This document shows, one piece after another, positions 51,005 through 60,702 of a DNA stretch of 64,000 bases; within the stretch, counting starts at the first letter, position 1, and each line of letters opens with the position of its first letter. The position numbers and the translations under genes are program-made. The notes under the pieces were generated by a model. The model was not told the origin of the DNA and searched no databases. It was given only the letters and a program-made list of their open reading frames with translations. The DNA is taken from positions 3,557,001 through 3,621,000 of the forward strand of contig NZ_CP137559.1 of assembly GCF_019249725.2 (NCBI RefSeq), read 5' to 3'. The stretch comes from Segatella hominis. GTDB taxonomy: Bacteria; Bacteroidota; Bacteroidia; Bacteroidales; Bacteroidaceae.

Positions 51005-53872
51005 ATGAATTCAACATTCAAATCATATAATTACAAGTTGTTTGTCGCAGGTCTTGTGGCTTTGGCTCCATTGAGTGCCGATGCCAAGACGGCGCCAGCA
51101 GACGAAACCGACTCGCTGAACGCTGACAAGGAGATGGTTCAAGTGGCTTACCGCCAGGTGGCTAAGGATGAACTCCTCGGTGGTGTCTCTGTGGTCGATG
51201 TAGAGGACTTGATGAAGAAAGACTACCATACCTATAGCCTTGACAACATGCAAGCGTTGGTAGGTGGTTGGAATGGCAACTCACTCTGGGCACAGGATGC
51301 CAACAACGCAGGCTACTTAGTCTTGGTGGATGGCGTGCCACGTGAGGCAACCAATGTACTTCCTTCAGAGATTTCTCAGATTACTTTCCTCAAGGGTGCT
51401 CAGGCTGTGGTACTCTATGGTAGCAAGGCTGCCAAGGGTGCTATCCTCATCACCACCAAGCGAGGTAAGGTGGATGGCATCAAGGTAGATGTCACTGCCA
51501 ATACAGGCTGGTATGTAGCCAAGTCTTATCCTGAGTATCTTAGCTCAGCTGAGTACATGACCTTATATAATAAGGGACGTGCCAGCGATGGCTTGTCTCC
51601 TCTCTATAAGGACGAGATTTATGACTTCGGTGCTGGCGATAATCCTTACCGTTATCCTAATGTGGATTACTACTCTTCTGATTACATCAGAAAGGCATAC
51701 AACCGCTCTGAGGCTACTGCTGAGATTGAGGGTGGTGGCAAGCGTGCTCACTTCTACAGCAACATCAACTTCTATCGAGTAGGTGATGTCTTCAAGTTTG
51801 GTGAGGCTAAACACAACCATACCAACCGTTTCAATGTACGTGGTAACGTAGATGTCAACATCAGCGATGATATCAAGGCTTATGTCAATGCCAATGCTAC
51901 ATTCTATGATGCAAGCTCTGCCAAGGGTAACTATTGGTCAACTGCCGCTTCTATGCGTCCAAACTATCCACAGAATGCAGCTCCATTGATACCAATTGAT
52001 TATATCTCTCCATCGGCAACCAATGCCTGGGCTTTGATCAACAATGCCAACTTGATAGATGGTAAGTACTTCTTGGCAGGTAGCCAGGAGAACTCTACCC
52101 ATATCTTTGGTGACATCTATTCAGCTGGTAAGACTAAATATACAAGCCGCCAGTTCCAGTTCGACACAGGTATCAAGATCAACTTAGCGAAGTTACTCAA
52201 GGGCTTGTCCTTCGAGACAAAGTTTGCAGTCGATTACGCCACCTCTTATAATACCTCTTTCGACAATAATTATGCGGTGTATATCCCAACTTGGGCAAAC
52301 ATCAATGGTAAGGATGAAATCGTAAGCTTGAAGAAGGAAGGCGATGACAAGCATCCTGGTGTACAGAACATCAGTAATAGTGTGGATAACCAGACGATGC
52401 TCTTCTCTGCGCAGTTCAACTATCAGAATACATTCAGCAAGGTGCATAACCTTTCTGCCATGTTGATTGCCTCTGGTTTCCAGCAGACCAAGTCGGCTGT
52501 TTATCACAAGAACTCAAGTGCCAACCTAGCTTTGGATGCGTCTTACAACTACGCCCAGAAGTACTATCTCGACTTCGGTATGGCAGCCATCCATTCAGCA
52601 CAGTTGGCTCCAGGACATCGCGAGGCTCTTTCACCTTCCTTGACATTGGGTTGGAGATTGAAGAATGAGAATTTCTTGAAGGACAGCAAGGTGGTGGATG
52701 ATATGATGATCAGTGCATCCTACAGCGACATCAAGCAAGATATAGACTTTGCTGTTAATGACCAGCGTTATTATCTCTATATGCCAGCTTGGAGCCAGAC
52801 TTACGGATATGCTTGGGCTGATGGTGGTACCAACCAATATGCCTATTCTACCAAAGGTGGAAATAATGACTTGGGATTTATCAGCCGTAAGGAGTTCTCA
52901 GTCAACTTCCGTACATCTTTGTGGCAGAAATTGCTGACCTTGGATGCCAACTTCTTCGTAACGACAACCGATGGCTTGTTGGTTTCCAATCCAACTTACT
53001 ATCCATCTTACTTGAGTAATGGTTATCCTACAGGTGGTTTCATTCCTGTGGTCAACTTCAATGCCGACCGTCGTACAGGTTTCGACTTTGCGTTGACAGC
53101 CAACAAGAAGTTTGGTGAGGTAGATTTGGCACTCGGTGTAACCGGTACTTATTATACTACCAAGGCCACCAAGCGTGACGAGGTCAACCTCTATGATTAT
53201 CAGAATCGTCAAGGAAAGGTACTCGATGGCATCTGGGGATTCAAGACCGCAGGCATTTTCCAGAGTAAGGAAGAGATAGCTGAGTGGGCTGACCAGAGCA
53301 AACTGGGTAATGAAGTGAAGCCTGGTGACTTGAAGTACATCGACCAGAATGGTGACAACGTCATCGACTCCAACGATATGGTATATCTCGGCAAGGGTGG
53401 CTGGTATGGTTCTCCATTCACAATGGGTATCAACTTCACCGCCAAGTGGAAGGGATTCACCTTCTTCGCCTTGGGAACTGCCAACTTCGGGGCATACGCA
53501 TCTAAGTTGTCTTTGGGTGACTACTTCAAGACAGAGGGTGACGTGAAGTACTCTGAGATTGCACGTGATGCTTGGACACCAGAGAACGCTACGACAGCTC
53601 TCTATCCACGCTTGGCTTCTAAGTCAACCAACAACTATCAGACCTCTGATTTTTGGTTGTACAAGACCGATGCGTTCCGTTTGGCTAAGGTTCAGGTTAC
53701 ATATGACTTGCCAAGTCGCTTGTTCCAGAAGACTTGGGTGAAGTCTCTTTCAGCCTTTGTCAGTGGTTCCAATCTGTTGACTATCTCTGGCAACCGCAAG
53801 TGGTTGGAGATGTCAGTAGGTCAAGCTCCTCAGACACGTTATTATAATATAGGTGTCAAGGCATCATTCTAA
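51005..53872 (+). CDS. xusC: SusC/RagA-type transporter lacking the N-terminal domain (xusC-like)
   Basis: A 955-aa protein with a signal peptide (~1-28, SADA). It lacks the ~80-residue CarboxypepD_reg-like domain present in xusA: soon after the signal comes a TonB-box-like stretch (KEMVQVAYRQVAKDEL, ~43-58) and then the plug (~60-158, ILITTKRG). The barrel follows and ends NIGVKASF. This matches the shorter second SusC of xus-type loci. Imports a different xylan fragment class, or helps the first pair (inferred). Confidence 0.92.
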   Translation: MNSTFKSYNYKLFVAGLVALAPLSADAKTAPADETDSLNADKEMVQVAYRQVAKDELLGGVSVVDVEDLMKKDYHTYSLDNMQALVGGWNGNSLWAQDANNAGYLVLVDGVPREATNVLPSEISQITFLKGAQAVVLYGSKAAKGAILITTKRGKVDGIKVDVTANTGWYVAKSYPEYLSSAEYMTLYNKGRASDGLSPLYKDEIYDFGAGDNPYRYPNVDYYSSDYIRKAYNRSEATAEIEGGGKRAHFYSNINFYRVGDVFKFGEAKHNHTNRFNVRGNVDVNISDDIKAYVNANATFYDASSAKGNYWSTAASMRPNYPQNAAPLIPIDYISPSATNAWALINNANLIDGKYFLAGSQENSTHIFGDIYSAGKTKYTSRQFQFDTGIKINLAKLLKGLSFETKFAVDYATSYNTSFDNNYAVYIPTWANINGKDEIVSLKKEGDDKHPGVQNISNSVDNQTMLFSAQFNYQNTFSKVHNLSAMLIASGFQQTKSAVYHKNSSANLALDASYNYAQKYYLDFGMAAIHSAQLAPGHREALSPSLTLGWRLKNENFLKDSKVVDDMMISASYSDIKQDIDFAVNDQRYYLYMPAWSQTYGYAWADGGTNQYAYSTKGGNNDLGFISRKEFSVNFRTSLWQKLLTLDANFFVTTTDGLLVSNPTYYPSYLSNGYPTGGFIPVVNFNADRRTGFDFALTANKKFGEVDLALGVTGTYYTTKATKRDEVNLYDYQNRQGKVLDGIWGFKTAGIFQSKEEIAEWADQSKLGNEVKPGDLKYIDQNGDNVIDSNDMVYLGKGGWYGSPFTMGINFTAKWKGFTFFALGTANFGAYASKLSLGDYFKTEGDVKYSEIARDAWTPENATTALYPRLASKSTNNYQTSDFWLYKTDAFRLAKVQVTYDLPSRLFQKTWVKSLSAFVSGSNLLTISGNRKWLEMSVGQAPQTRYYNIGVKASF

Positions 53873-53894
53873 TAACTCATAAAAACGAATTAAG

Positions 53895-55697
53895 ATGAAA
53901 ATTAAGAATATTATATTATTGGCTGCGCTCTCCTTGTCGTTGGCATCTTGCTCCGACTTGTTTGAGCCTGCCGAGGAGAATAACCGAGGTGTAGAGGCGA
54001 TGCTTAAGGAGCCTACATTTGCACAAGGTCTCTTGGGCTATGCCTATTCTCATCTGCCATATTCCAATTCGAGCGAGACGGACATTGCCACCGATGATGC
54101 AGTGACCAATGATTTGGCTAGCACTTACTCGAAAATGGCGCAAGGTGCTTGGGCTGCTAACAACGACCCAATGAGCCAATGGAATGGTCGCCGTTCTGTT
54201 ATCCAGTACCTGAACCAATTTCTTGCTATCGCTGACAACGTGAAATGGGCAGATGATCCTATTGCTGCCAAGGTGTTCGCTGAGAGCCGTAAGGGTGAGG
54301 CTTATGCTTTGAGAGCTTTGAATCTTTATTATCTCGTTCAGGCTCATGCTGGTTGGTCTGAGGATGGTGAACTCTTGGGTGTGCCATTGTCAACCACTGT
54401 GGAAGATGCCAACACCGACTTCAATCAGTCTCGTGCTACCTTCCAACAGTGCATCGACCAAATTAACTCCGACTTGGATGAGGCTATCAAGTTGTTGCCT
54501 CTCGACTACAAGCAGCACTCAGAGTCTGAGGTTCCTGCTTACTATAAGGAGTTGGGTGCTTCTTTGAGCGTCTATGACCGTGTGTTCGGTGAGCACTTGG
54601 CTGGTCGTATCAGTGGTCGTATCGCAGAGGCTATCCGTGCGCAGGTTGCCTTGATGGCATCTAGCGAGGCTTACAAGGGTGGCAGTGATGTTACACCTGC
54701 CAATGCTGCCGACGCTGCAGCCACGGTTCTCGACCGCATCGGTGGTGTCTCAGGTATGGCTGCCAACGGTAACACCTGGTACACGAATAAGGATGAAATC
54801 AAGAAGTTGAAGTCGGGTGCTGTTCCTGCTGAAATCATTTGGCGTAGTAATGTCAATGAGGGTAAGGAAGATTATGACCTCGGTGTTATCCAAGAGAAGA
54901 ACAATTTCCCTCCTACACTCTACGGAAAGGGTCGCATCAATCCAACTCAGAACTTGGTGGATGCCTTCCCTATGGCGAATGGTTATCCTATCACAGATGA
55001 GGAGAATAGTGACTTTGATGACATTGATCCTTATAGCAATCGTGACCCACGTCTCGACCTCTATATCATCCACAATGGTTCAGAGTACAAGGGCAAGACC
55101 ATCAACACGACAGCAACTGGAGAAACCAATGACGGTCTCAATAAGATTAGTACCTCTACTCGTACAGGTTACTATCTGAAGAAGTTGCTTCGTGACGACT
55201 GTAGCGCAGACCCTAACAACCTCAATGCACAGCCTCACTACAATGCCTACATCCGTTACACCGAGATTTTCTTGGATTACGCTGAGGCAGCCAACGAGGC
55301 TTGGGGACCAAAGGGTAAAGGTACTCACAACTATTCTGCTTACGATGTCATCAAGGCTATCCGCCAACGTGCTGGCATCACCGATACTGGCTACCTCGAT
55401 GAATGTGCAGAAGATCAGGCAAAGATGCGTGAGTTGATTCGCAATGAGCGTCGTATCGAACTCTGCTTCGAGAATCACCGCTTCTGGGATCTCCGCCGTT
55501 GGAAGGCTAACATTGCCGAGACAGCCAAGGGTGTCAACGTAACCGAGGTAGATGGTATTCCTACATTCGAAGAAATCGATGTAGAGACAAGAAATTATAG
55601 CGATTATATGTATTATGGTCCTATCCCACAAAGTGAGATGCTCAAGTGGAGTAACTTGAAGCAGAACAAGGGCTGGAATGTAAAGAACAACGACTAA
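53895..55697 (+). CDS. xusD: SusD/RagB-type lipoprotein (xusD-like)
   Basis: A 600-aa lipoprotein (lipobox LASC, Cys19) opening SDLFEPAEENNRG. It has SusD-type helices (RKGEAYALRALNLYYLVQAHAGW), then NERRIELCFENHRFWDLRRWK near 515 and the end YMYYGPIPQSEMLKWSNLKQNKGW. Partner of the second SusC. Spacing 22 bp before and 18 bp after supports one operon. Confidence 0.94.
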   Translation: MKIKNIILLAALSLSLASCSDLFEPAEENNRGVEAMLKEPTFAQGLLGYAYSHLPYSNSSETDIATDDAVTNDLASTYSKMAQGAWAANNDPMSQWNGRRSVIQYLNQFLAIADNVKWADDPIAAKVFAESRKGEAYALRALNLYYLVQAHAGWSEDGELLGVPLSTTVEDANTDFNQSRATFQQCIDQINSDLDEAIKLLPLDYKQHSESEVPAYYKELGASLSVYDRVFGEHLAGRISGRIAEAIRAQVALMASSEAYKGGSDVTPANAADAAATVLDRIGGVSGMAANGNTWYTNKDEIKKLKSGAVPAEIIWRSNVNEGKEDYDLGVIQEKNNFPPTLYGKGRINPTQNLVDAFPMANGYPITDEENSDFDDIDPYSNRDPRLDLYIIHNGSEYKGKTINTTATGETNDGLNKISTSTRTGYYLKKLLRDDCSADPNNLNAQPHYNAYIRYTEIFLDYAEAANEAWGPKGKGTHNYSAYDVIKAIRQRAGITDTGYLDECAEDQAKMRELIRNERRIELCFENHRFWDLRRWKANIAETAKGVNVTEVDGIPTFEEIDVETRNYSDYMYYGPIPQSEMLKWSNLKQNKGWNVKNND

Positions 55698-55715
55698 TAT
55701 TAAATAAGATTAATT

Positions 55716-56792
55716 ATGAAAGTGAAGAAAATCTTAGCTATGGCTGTCATGGGAATCTTGGCACTCGGTTTCTCCTCTTGCGAGAACGGTGATGCAGACT
55801 TCCCTGATTACGAGGGTGGTGTCAATGTATATTTCGCCCATCAGTTCCTAGACCGCACCGTGGTCTTGGGTGATGCTGAGACCCTCAACACCACAGACGA
55901 TAACAACCATATCATCCGTATCGTCTCCACAATGGGTGGTGCTCGTAATGGCAAGAACATCACCTTGAAGGTGGCTGTCGATGAGTCTCTCTGTGACAAC
56001 CTCTTCTTCGAGGACGGCGTGACTCCAGTGAAGCCAATGCCTACCAACTACTACACCTTGGATGGCAATACCATCAACTATAATGGTGAGATGCTCGGCA
56101 GACTGAAGGTGAAGTTGGAGGATGCGTTCTTCGCAGACCCAGAGTGCGTCAAGGGTTCTTATGTGATTCCTGTTCGTATCTTGGAGCAGGTGGGAGCTGA
56201 CTCTATCCTGAGTGGTAAGCCTATGGTAGATGGTGAGACTCCTTCTAGAACAAACTTGGAGGCTTGGTCAAAAACTCCTCAGGATTATGTACTCTACAAG
56301 GTAAAGTACATGAACCCTTGGGAGGGCTTCTATCTCCGTCGTGGTACTGATAAGATTACCGAGAATGGTCAGACCAAGGAGGAAACTCGTCAAGGTGCTT
56401 CCATCGAGAAGGATGAGGTTTGCCAGATTACCACCAAGAGCTTGACAGAGGCTCTCTTCCCTGTCTCAGTGAGCAAGGTGGAAGGTAAAAATGAAGATGG
56501 CAGCGATAAGATTGTGAAATACACCTGCAACTTGAAACTTACTTTTGACAATGATGGCAATGTCACTGTATCTTCTGATACCGAGGGCATGACAGCCACA
56601 GGTTCTGGCAAGTTTGAGAAGAAGGCAGCCAAGTTGGCTTGGGGTAACAAGGATCGTGACTTGCTCACTCTCAACTACAAGGTTGATTTCGGTTGTGGCA
56701 TCACGATGGAGACCAGCGACCAGTTTGTCGCTCAGACTCGTGGCGACATCAACGGTATCGTCACCTTCAATACTAAATATGTTCAGCAGTAA
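55716..56792 (+). CDS. xusE: Surface glycan-binding lipoprotein (xusE-like)
   Basis: A 358-aa lipoprotein (lipobox FSSC, ~Cys22). The N-terminal ~150 residues look like DUF1735 (VNVYFAHQFLDRTVVLGD... GNTINYNGEMLGRLKVKLEDAFFADPE...YVIPVRIL). The C-terminal half is a beta-rich, probably glycan-binding or lipocalin-like domain (NPWEGFYLRRGTDKI...). By position it is the xusE-type protein between the second SusD and the xylanase, holding xylan at the cell surface. No catalytic motif is seen. Confidence 0.82.
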   Translation: MKVKKILAMAVMGILALGFSSCENGDADFPDYEGGVNVYFAHQFLDRTVVLGDAETLNTTDDNNHIIRIVSTMGGARNGKNITLKVAVDESLCDNLFFEDGVTPVKPMPTNYYTLDGNTINYNGEMLGRLKVKLEDAFFADPECVKGSYVIPVRILEQVGADSILSGKPMVDGETPSRTNLEAWSKTPQDYVLYKVKYMNPWEGFYLRRGTDKITENGQTKEETRQGASIEKDEVCQITTKSLTEALFPVSVSKVEGKNEDGSDKIVKYTCNLKLTFDNDGNVTVSSDTEGMTATGSGKFEKKAAKLAWGNKDRDLLTLNYKVDFGCGITMETSDQFVAQTRGDINGIVTFNTKYVQQ

Positions 56793-56828
56793 GATGCTGG
56801 ATGGGTATCATTCTAATTAGATTTTATC

Positions 56829-59030
56829 ATGAATAAGAATAAATTAAAGATGAGCCTAGGGTTGTTGGCTGTCTTGGCTTTGAGTTCTTGTGCTGATGAC
56901 AAGTTCTCAGAATATAGGACGGATATGACCAAGGACTTGAAAGAATATCAGTATCTCAACAATTACGAACCATTGAAGAAGTATGTTGAAGATATGAAAA
57001 GTGCAGGTAAGTGCAATCCCGACTTTAAGTTGGGAATTGCACTCTCCGCATCAGACTTTGCCGAACAGGGTGTCGTGTATTGCTTGGCTGGTAGCAACTT
57101 CGACGAGATGACCGCCGGCAATGCTATGAAGTATGCTTCTTGTGTGGACAACAAGGGTGTGATGAACTTTGATAATGTCAGTTCCTTTGTTGCCAATGCC
57201 AAGGATGCAGGTTTGACCATCTATGGTCATACGCTCGCTTGGCACTCTCAGCAGAACAACAAGTACCTCAACTCTTTGATTGCCGATAAGGAAATCAAGG
57301 TGGATCCTAGCCAAAAGGTAGATAAGGTGGATTATGAACTCGACTGCTCTACGCTTTCTAGGTATAGTTGGACGGGCGCTCCTGCTACTGTTACTACTGA
57401 GTGGAACAAGGATGGAGCGATGGTTATCACCAATCCAAAGGCTGTAGATCCTTGGTATAATCTTCAATATTGGTTGGTCAATGGTATTACGTTGACCGAA
57501 GGCAAGGAGTATAAGATGACCATCGAGTGTAAGGCTGAAGGCAAAGAAGATGCCAATATCCGCTTTAAGCTTGGTGACTGGGGTGGGGGATTCTCCAAGA
57601 ACTTCTCCATTCCTGTAGGCAAGGGTTATCAGAAGATTGAGTTCAATGTGACTCCTACGATGGCTAGCAATGGTCTCTTCTTCCAGCATGGTGACTTCGT
57701 AGGTAAGATTTACTGGAAGTCTGTTACCATCTCTCATTCAGAGGCTCCTGTGATGGAGGTTGAGAAGGAAGTTTGCAGCCAGAGCTATACTGATGGTCCT
57801 TTCCCATTCTATGCAATGGGATGTGAGCCTCCTGTAGTAAATGGTGCCATTCACTTTGTACCAACAGGCACTTGGTCACAGTTCTTCATCAGCCCTGGAA
57901 GCAACAATCATTTGGATGCAGGCAACTATGTCGCTTATCTCGACTTGACTTCATCTGCTGATGCTTCAGGCGTACAGTTGACCGCTCAGAATGGATGGGG
58001 TGGTTCGGATCAGCAGCTGACAGTGAATGTACCTGTTAAGGCAGGTCGCAACAATATCAAGTTGAACCTTCCTGAGGTTGAGGGTGGCAAGTATGATTTC
58101 ATCTTGAAGCCTCAGACTGCTGATGCTACCTTGGATGTTCATGGATTGAGTATCTGCAAGGTGACGAAGATGAACTCCATTCCTCTCACTGAAGAGGAGA
58201 AGAAGGATACCTTAACTTGGGCAATGGGCAAGTGGATTGATGGTATGATGGAGGCTACTGATGGTTATGTTACATCTTGGGATGTTGTGAACGAGGCCCT
58301 TTCTGGTGCCGATAAAGATGGTGATGGCAAGTACGACTTGCAGTCTGCTAAACGAGGCAACGTTTCAGCTGACGATGCAAAGAACAATTTCTACTGGCAG
58401 GATTATCTCGGCGACATCGACTATGTTCGCACAGCCGTGGCTGATGCTCGCAAGAGTTTTGCCGCCCATAATGGTGACCCTGAGAAATTGAAACTCTTCA
58501 TCAATGATTATAACTTGGAGAGCGATTGGGACGACAATGGCAAGTTGAGAAGTTTGATTCAGTGGATCAAGGATTGGGAGGCTGATGGCGTGACCAAGAT
58601 TGATGGTATCGCATCTCAGATGCATATCTCTTGCTATGCTGATCCTAACACTCAGAAAACTAAGAAAGATCATATCGTCAAGATGTTGGAGTTGATGGCT
58701 AAAAGTGGCAAGCTTTGCAAGATTTCTGAACTTGATATGGGTTATGTTGATGCCGCTGGCAATTCTGTAACTTATGATCAGATGACCGAGGAACAACACA
58801 AGGAAATGCGTGACCTCTACACCTTCGTTCTCCAGAAGTACTTCGAGATTATTCCTGCTGCTCAGCAGTATGGTATCACTCAGTGGTGTGCTACAGATTC
58901 TCCTAAGGATTCAGGTTGGCGCAAGGGTGAGCCTACAGGTCTCTGGGATCTCAAATATCTTCGCAAGCATACCTATGCAGGTTTCGCTGCTGGTCTTGGC
59001 GCTCCTGAATATTGGAAGGAAGCCAAGTAA
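56829..59030 (+). CDS. xyn10C: GH10 endo-1,4-beta-xylanase with inserted carbohydrate-binding modules (xyn10C-like)
   Basis: A 733-aa surface lipoprotein (lipobox LSSC, Cys21). The GH10 barrel is split: N-terminal part ~42-160 (LAWHSQ near 137), an insert of ~295 residues (~165-458), and the C-terminal part ~459-725 with acid/base Glu489 (VVNEA) and nucleophile Glu634 (ISELDMG). The insert shows two similar beta-sandwich modules of CBM4/9 type (~168-310 and ~315-455). This architecture matches the xylanases at the end of xus-type operons. It cuts xylan outside the cell before import. Last gene of the operon; a terminator follows. Confidence 0.93.
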   Translation: MNKNKLKMSLGLLAVLALSSCADDKFSEYRTDMTKDLKEYQYLNNYEPLKKYVEDMKSAGKCNPDFKLGIALSASDFAEQGVVYCLAGSNFDEMTAGNAMKYASCVDNKGVMNFDNVSSFVANAKDAGLTIYGHTLAWHSQQNNKYLNSLIADKEIKVDPSQKVDKVDYELDCSTLSRYSWTGAPATVTTEWNKDGAMVITNPKAVDPWYNLQYWLVNGITLTEGKEYKMTIECKAEGKEDANIRFKLGDWGGGFSKNFSIPVGKGYQKIEFNVTPTMASNGLFFQHGDFVGKIYWKSVTISHSEAPVMEVEKEVCSQSYTDGPFPFYAMGCEPPVVNGAIHFVPTGTWSQFFISPGSNNHLDAGNYVAYLDLTSSADASGVQLTAQNGWGGSDQQLTVNVPVKAGRNNIKLNLPEVEGGKYDFILKPQTADATLDVHGLSICKVTKMNSIPLTEEEKKDTLTWAMGKWIDGMMEATDGYVTSWDVVNEALSGADKDGDGKYDLQSAKRGNVSADDAKNNFYWQDYLGDIDYVRTAVADARKSFAAHNGDPEKLKLFINDYNLESDWDDNGKLRSLIQWIKDWEADGVTKIDGIASQMHISCYADPNTQKTKKDHIVKMLELMAKSGKLCKISELDMGYVDAAGNSVTYDQMTEEQHKEMRDLYTFVLQKYFEIIPAAQQYGITQWCATDSPKDSGWRKGEPTGLWDLKYLRKHTYAGFAAGLGAPEYWKEAK

Positions 59031-59097
59031 TTACTCTAAAAGACATTAGTTTTAGGTTTTATCATACAAAGATTAACCGAAAAAAATGTTAGTCGTT

Positions 59098-59138
59098 AAG
59101 GTTGGCTGTGTTGTGATGACACGGTCAACCTTTTTGCG
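59098..59138 (+). terminator. Terminator of the xus operon
   Basis: AAGGTTGGCTGTGT (59098-59111) pairs with ACACGGTCAACCTT (59119-59132), with two G-U pairs, a 7-nt loop and T-rich sequence after it. Confidence 0.88.
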
Positions 59139-59146
59139 TTTTTTTA

Positions 59147-59271
59147 ACATTTGGGGAATCTGGAATATTTTGGGTAAAAACATTTGGGGAATCTGGAACA
59201 TTTTGGGCAAAAACATTTGGGGAATCTGGAACATTTTGGGCAAAAACATTTGGGGAATCTGGAATATTTTG
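59147..59271 (+). repeat. 33-bp tandem repeats upstream of the ATPase gene
   Basis: Three full 33-bp units (59147, 59180, 59213) and a fourth partial unit (59246-59271). The unit reads ACATTTGGGGAATCTGG-AA(T/C)ATTTTGGG(T/C)AAAA. The fourth unit changes into the -7 element of the next gene. Confidence 0.93.
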
Positions 59272-59279
59272 TATCTTTG
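59249..59279 (+). promoter_or_regulatory. Promoter of the ATPase, with -33 supplied by the repeat
   Basis: TTTG (59249-59252, inside repeat unit 4) and TATCTTTG (59272-59279) are 19 bp apart. The gene starts 20 bp after the -7 element, so the leader is very short. Confidence 0.7.
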
Positions 59280-59298
59280 CACTCAAAATCAAAATGTT

Positions 59299-60636
59299 AT
59301 GGCAAATATTGTGTTTGAAAGAAAAATATATGATAAGATGCTTGCTTGGAAGCAAGAGCGTCAGGGGAAGTCTGCGCTTCTTATCAAGGGAGCAAGACGC
59401 ATAGGAAAATCTACTATAGTGCGTACTTTTGCTGAGCGAGAGTACAAAAGCTATATATTGATTGATTTCTCTATGGCTTCAAAGGCTGTTACAGATCTTT
59501 TTGAAGATTTAATGAATTTAGATTTTATCTTTCTTCGCCTTCAGTCTATTTATCAGGTGGTCTTGGAGAAGCGAAAGTCTGTGATTATTTTTGATGAAGT
59601 GCAACTTTGTCCTAAGGCTCGCCAAGCTATTAAACATCTAGTGGCTGATGGTAGATACGATTATATAGAGACGGGTTCTCTAATTAGTATAAAAAAGAAT
59701 GTAGCTAATATTATCATCCCAAGTGAAGAGACGCGTTTGGAAATGTATCCAATGGACTTTGAGGAATTTTGCTGGGCTTTAGGGGATAAAGTTACGATGC
59801 CCTTGCTCAAACAATTTTTTGATTCACGGATCCCTTTGGAAGCTGCTCATAGAGAAACTATGCGTCGGCTTCGCCTTTATATGCTTGTTGGTGGAATGCC
59901 ACAAGCTGTAAAAGAATATCTTGAAACGAATAATCTTAGTAAGACGGATGCTGTGAAAAGGGAAATTTTGGAACTCTATTTGGATGATTTTAGAAAGATC
60001 GACAATAGTGGACGAGCAGCTAAACTTTTTGCTAATATACCTGCTCAGCTGAATAATAATGCATCTAGATACCAAGTAGCTAGTGTGTTGGATGATTCTG
60101 AACGTAAGAACATAATGGGTATATTGGAGGAGATGAAGGATAGTATGGTTGTAAATTTTGCCTATCATGCCAATGATCCGAATGTAGGTCTGGCTCTTCA
60201 TAGTGATGGTAATTTCTATAAAATGTTTACGGCAGATACGGGGCTTTTTGTGACTCTCGCCTTTTGGGACAAAGATCATACTGAAAATATTATTTATGAA
60301 AAGCTTTTGAGTGATAAGCTGAGTAGTGATATGGGATATGTATATGAGAATCTTGTAGCGCAGATGTTAGTAGCTTCTGGCAATAAACTTTATTATTATA
60401 CTTTCCCTCATGCCACTAGCCATAAAAGTTATGAAGTGGATTTCCTTCTTTCAAGAGGAAAGAAAATTTATCCGATAGAGGTGAAATCCTCAGGATATAA
60501 TACTCATAAGTCACTAGACGAGTTTTGTGCTAAATATTCTGATCGAATAGATAAGAGATATCTCTTGTATACAAAGGATTTGAAGAAAGATGGACAAACG
60601 CTCCTCTTACCGATTTATATGACTCCTTTGTTGTGA
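59299..60636 (+). CDS. AAA-type ATPase with DUF4143 domain
   Basis: 445 aa from MANIVFERK; the longer frame to 59086 runs through the tandem repeats and is rejected. AAA_14 domain: Walker A GARRIGKST (~31-39), Walker B VIIFDEVQ (~93-100), then a C-terminal DUF4143 part with EVDFLLSRGKKIYPIEVKSS near 395, a nuclease-like fold motif. Codon use is AT-richer and less biased than in the flanking xylan genes. Members are scattered in multiple copies in Bacteroidota; their function is unknown. It stands alone between the xus operon and the esterase operon and has its own promoter and a terminator-like repeat. Confidence 0.85.
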   Translation: MANIVFERKIYDKMLAWKQERQGKSALLIKGARRIGKSTIVRTFAEREYKSYILIDFSMASKAVTDLFEDLMNLDFIFLRLQSIYQVVLEKRKSVIIFDEVQLCPKARQAIKHLVADGRYDYIETGSLISIKKNVANIIIPSEETRLEMYPMDFEEFCWALGDKVTMPLLKQFFDSRIPLEAAHRETMRRLRLYMLVGGMPQAVKEYLETNNLSKTDAVKREILELYLDDFRKIDNSGRAAKLFANIPAQLNNNASRYQVASVLDDSERKNIMGILEEMKDSMVVNFAYHANDPNVGLALHSDGNFYKMFTADTGLFVTLAFWDKDHTENIIYEKLLSDKLSSDMGYVYENLVAQMLVASGNKLYYYTFPHATSHKSYEVDFLLSRGKKIYPIEVKSSGYNTHKSLDEFCAKYSDRIDKRYLLYTKDLKKDGQTLLLPIYMTPLL

Positions 60637-60645
60637 TTTCCTCTT

Positions 60646-60702
60646 CAAATAGGTTTGATGGTGTATCATTTTCGTTATAATGTTGGCTATCAAACCTATT
60701 TG
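60646..60702. terminator. 14-bp inverted repeat after the ATPase gene
   Basis: CAAATAGGTTTGAT (60646-60659) and ATCAAACCTATTTG (60689-60702) are perfect complements with a 29-nt loop. It is terminator-like but has no clear T run; it touches the distal 17-bp box at 60702. Confidence 0.5.

Noticed and set aside
59147..59271. Possible CRISPR array
   Set aside because: The units are contiguous 33-bp copies without unique spacers, and no cas genes are present.
59086..59298. N-terminal extension of the ATPase and minus-strand frames with repeated PDSPNVF peptides
   Set aside because: Both are translations of the 33-bp tandem repeats and include the promoter.
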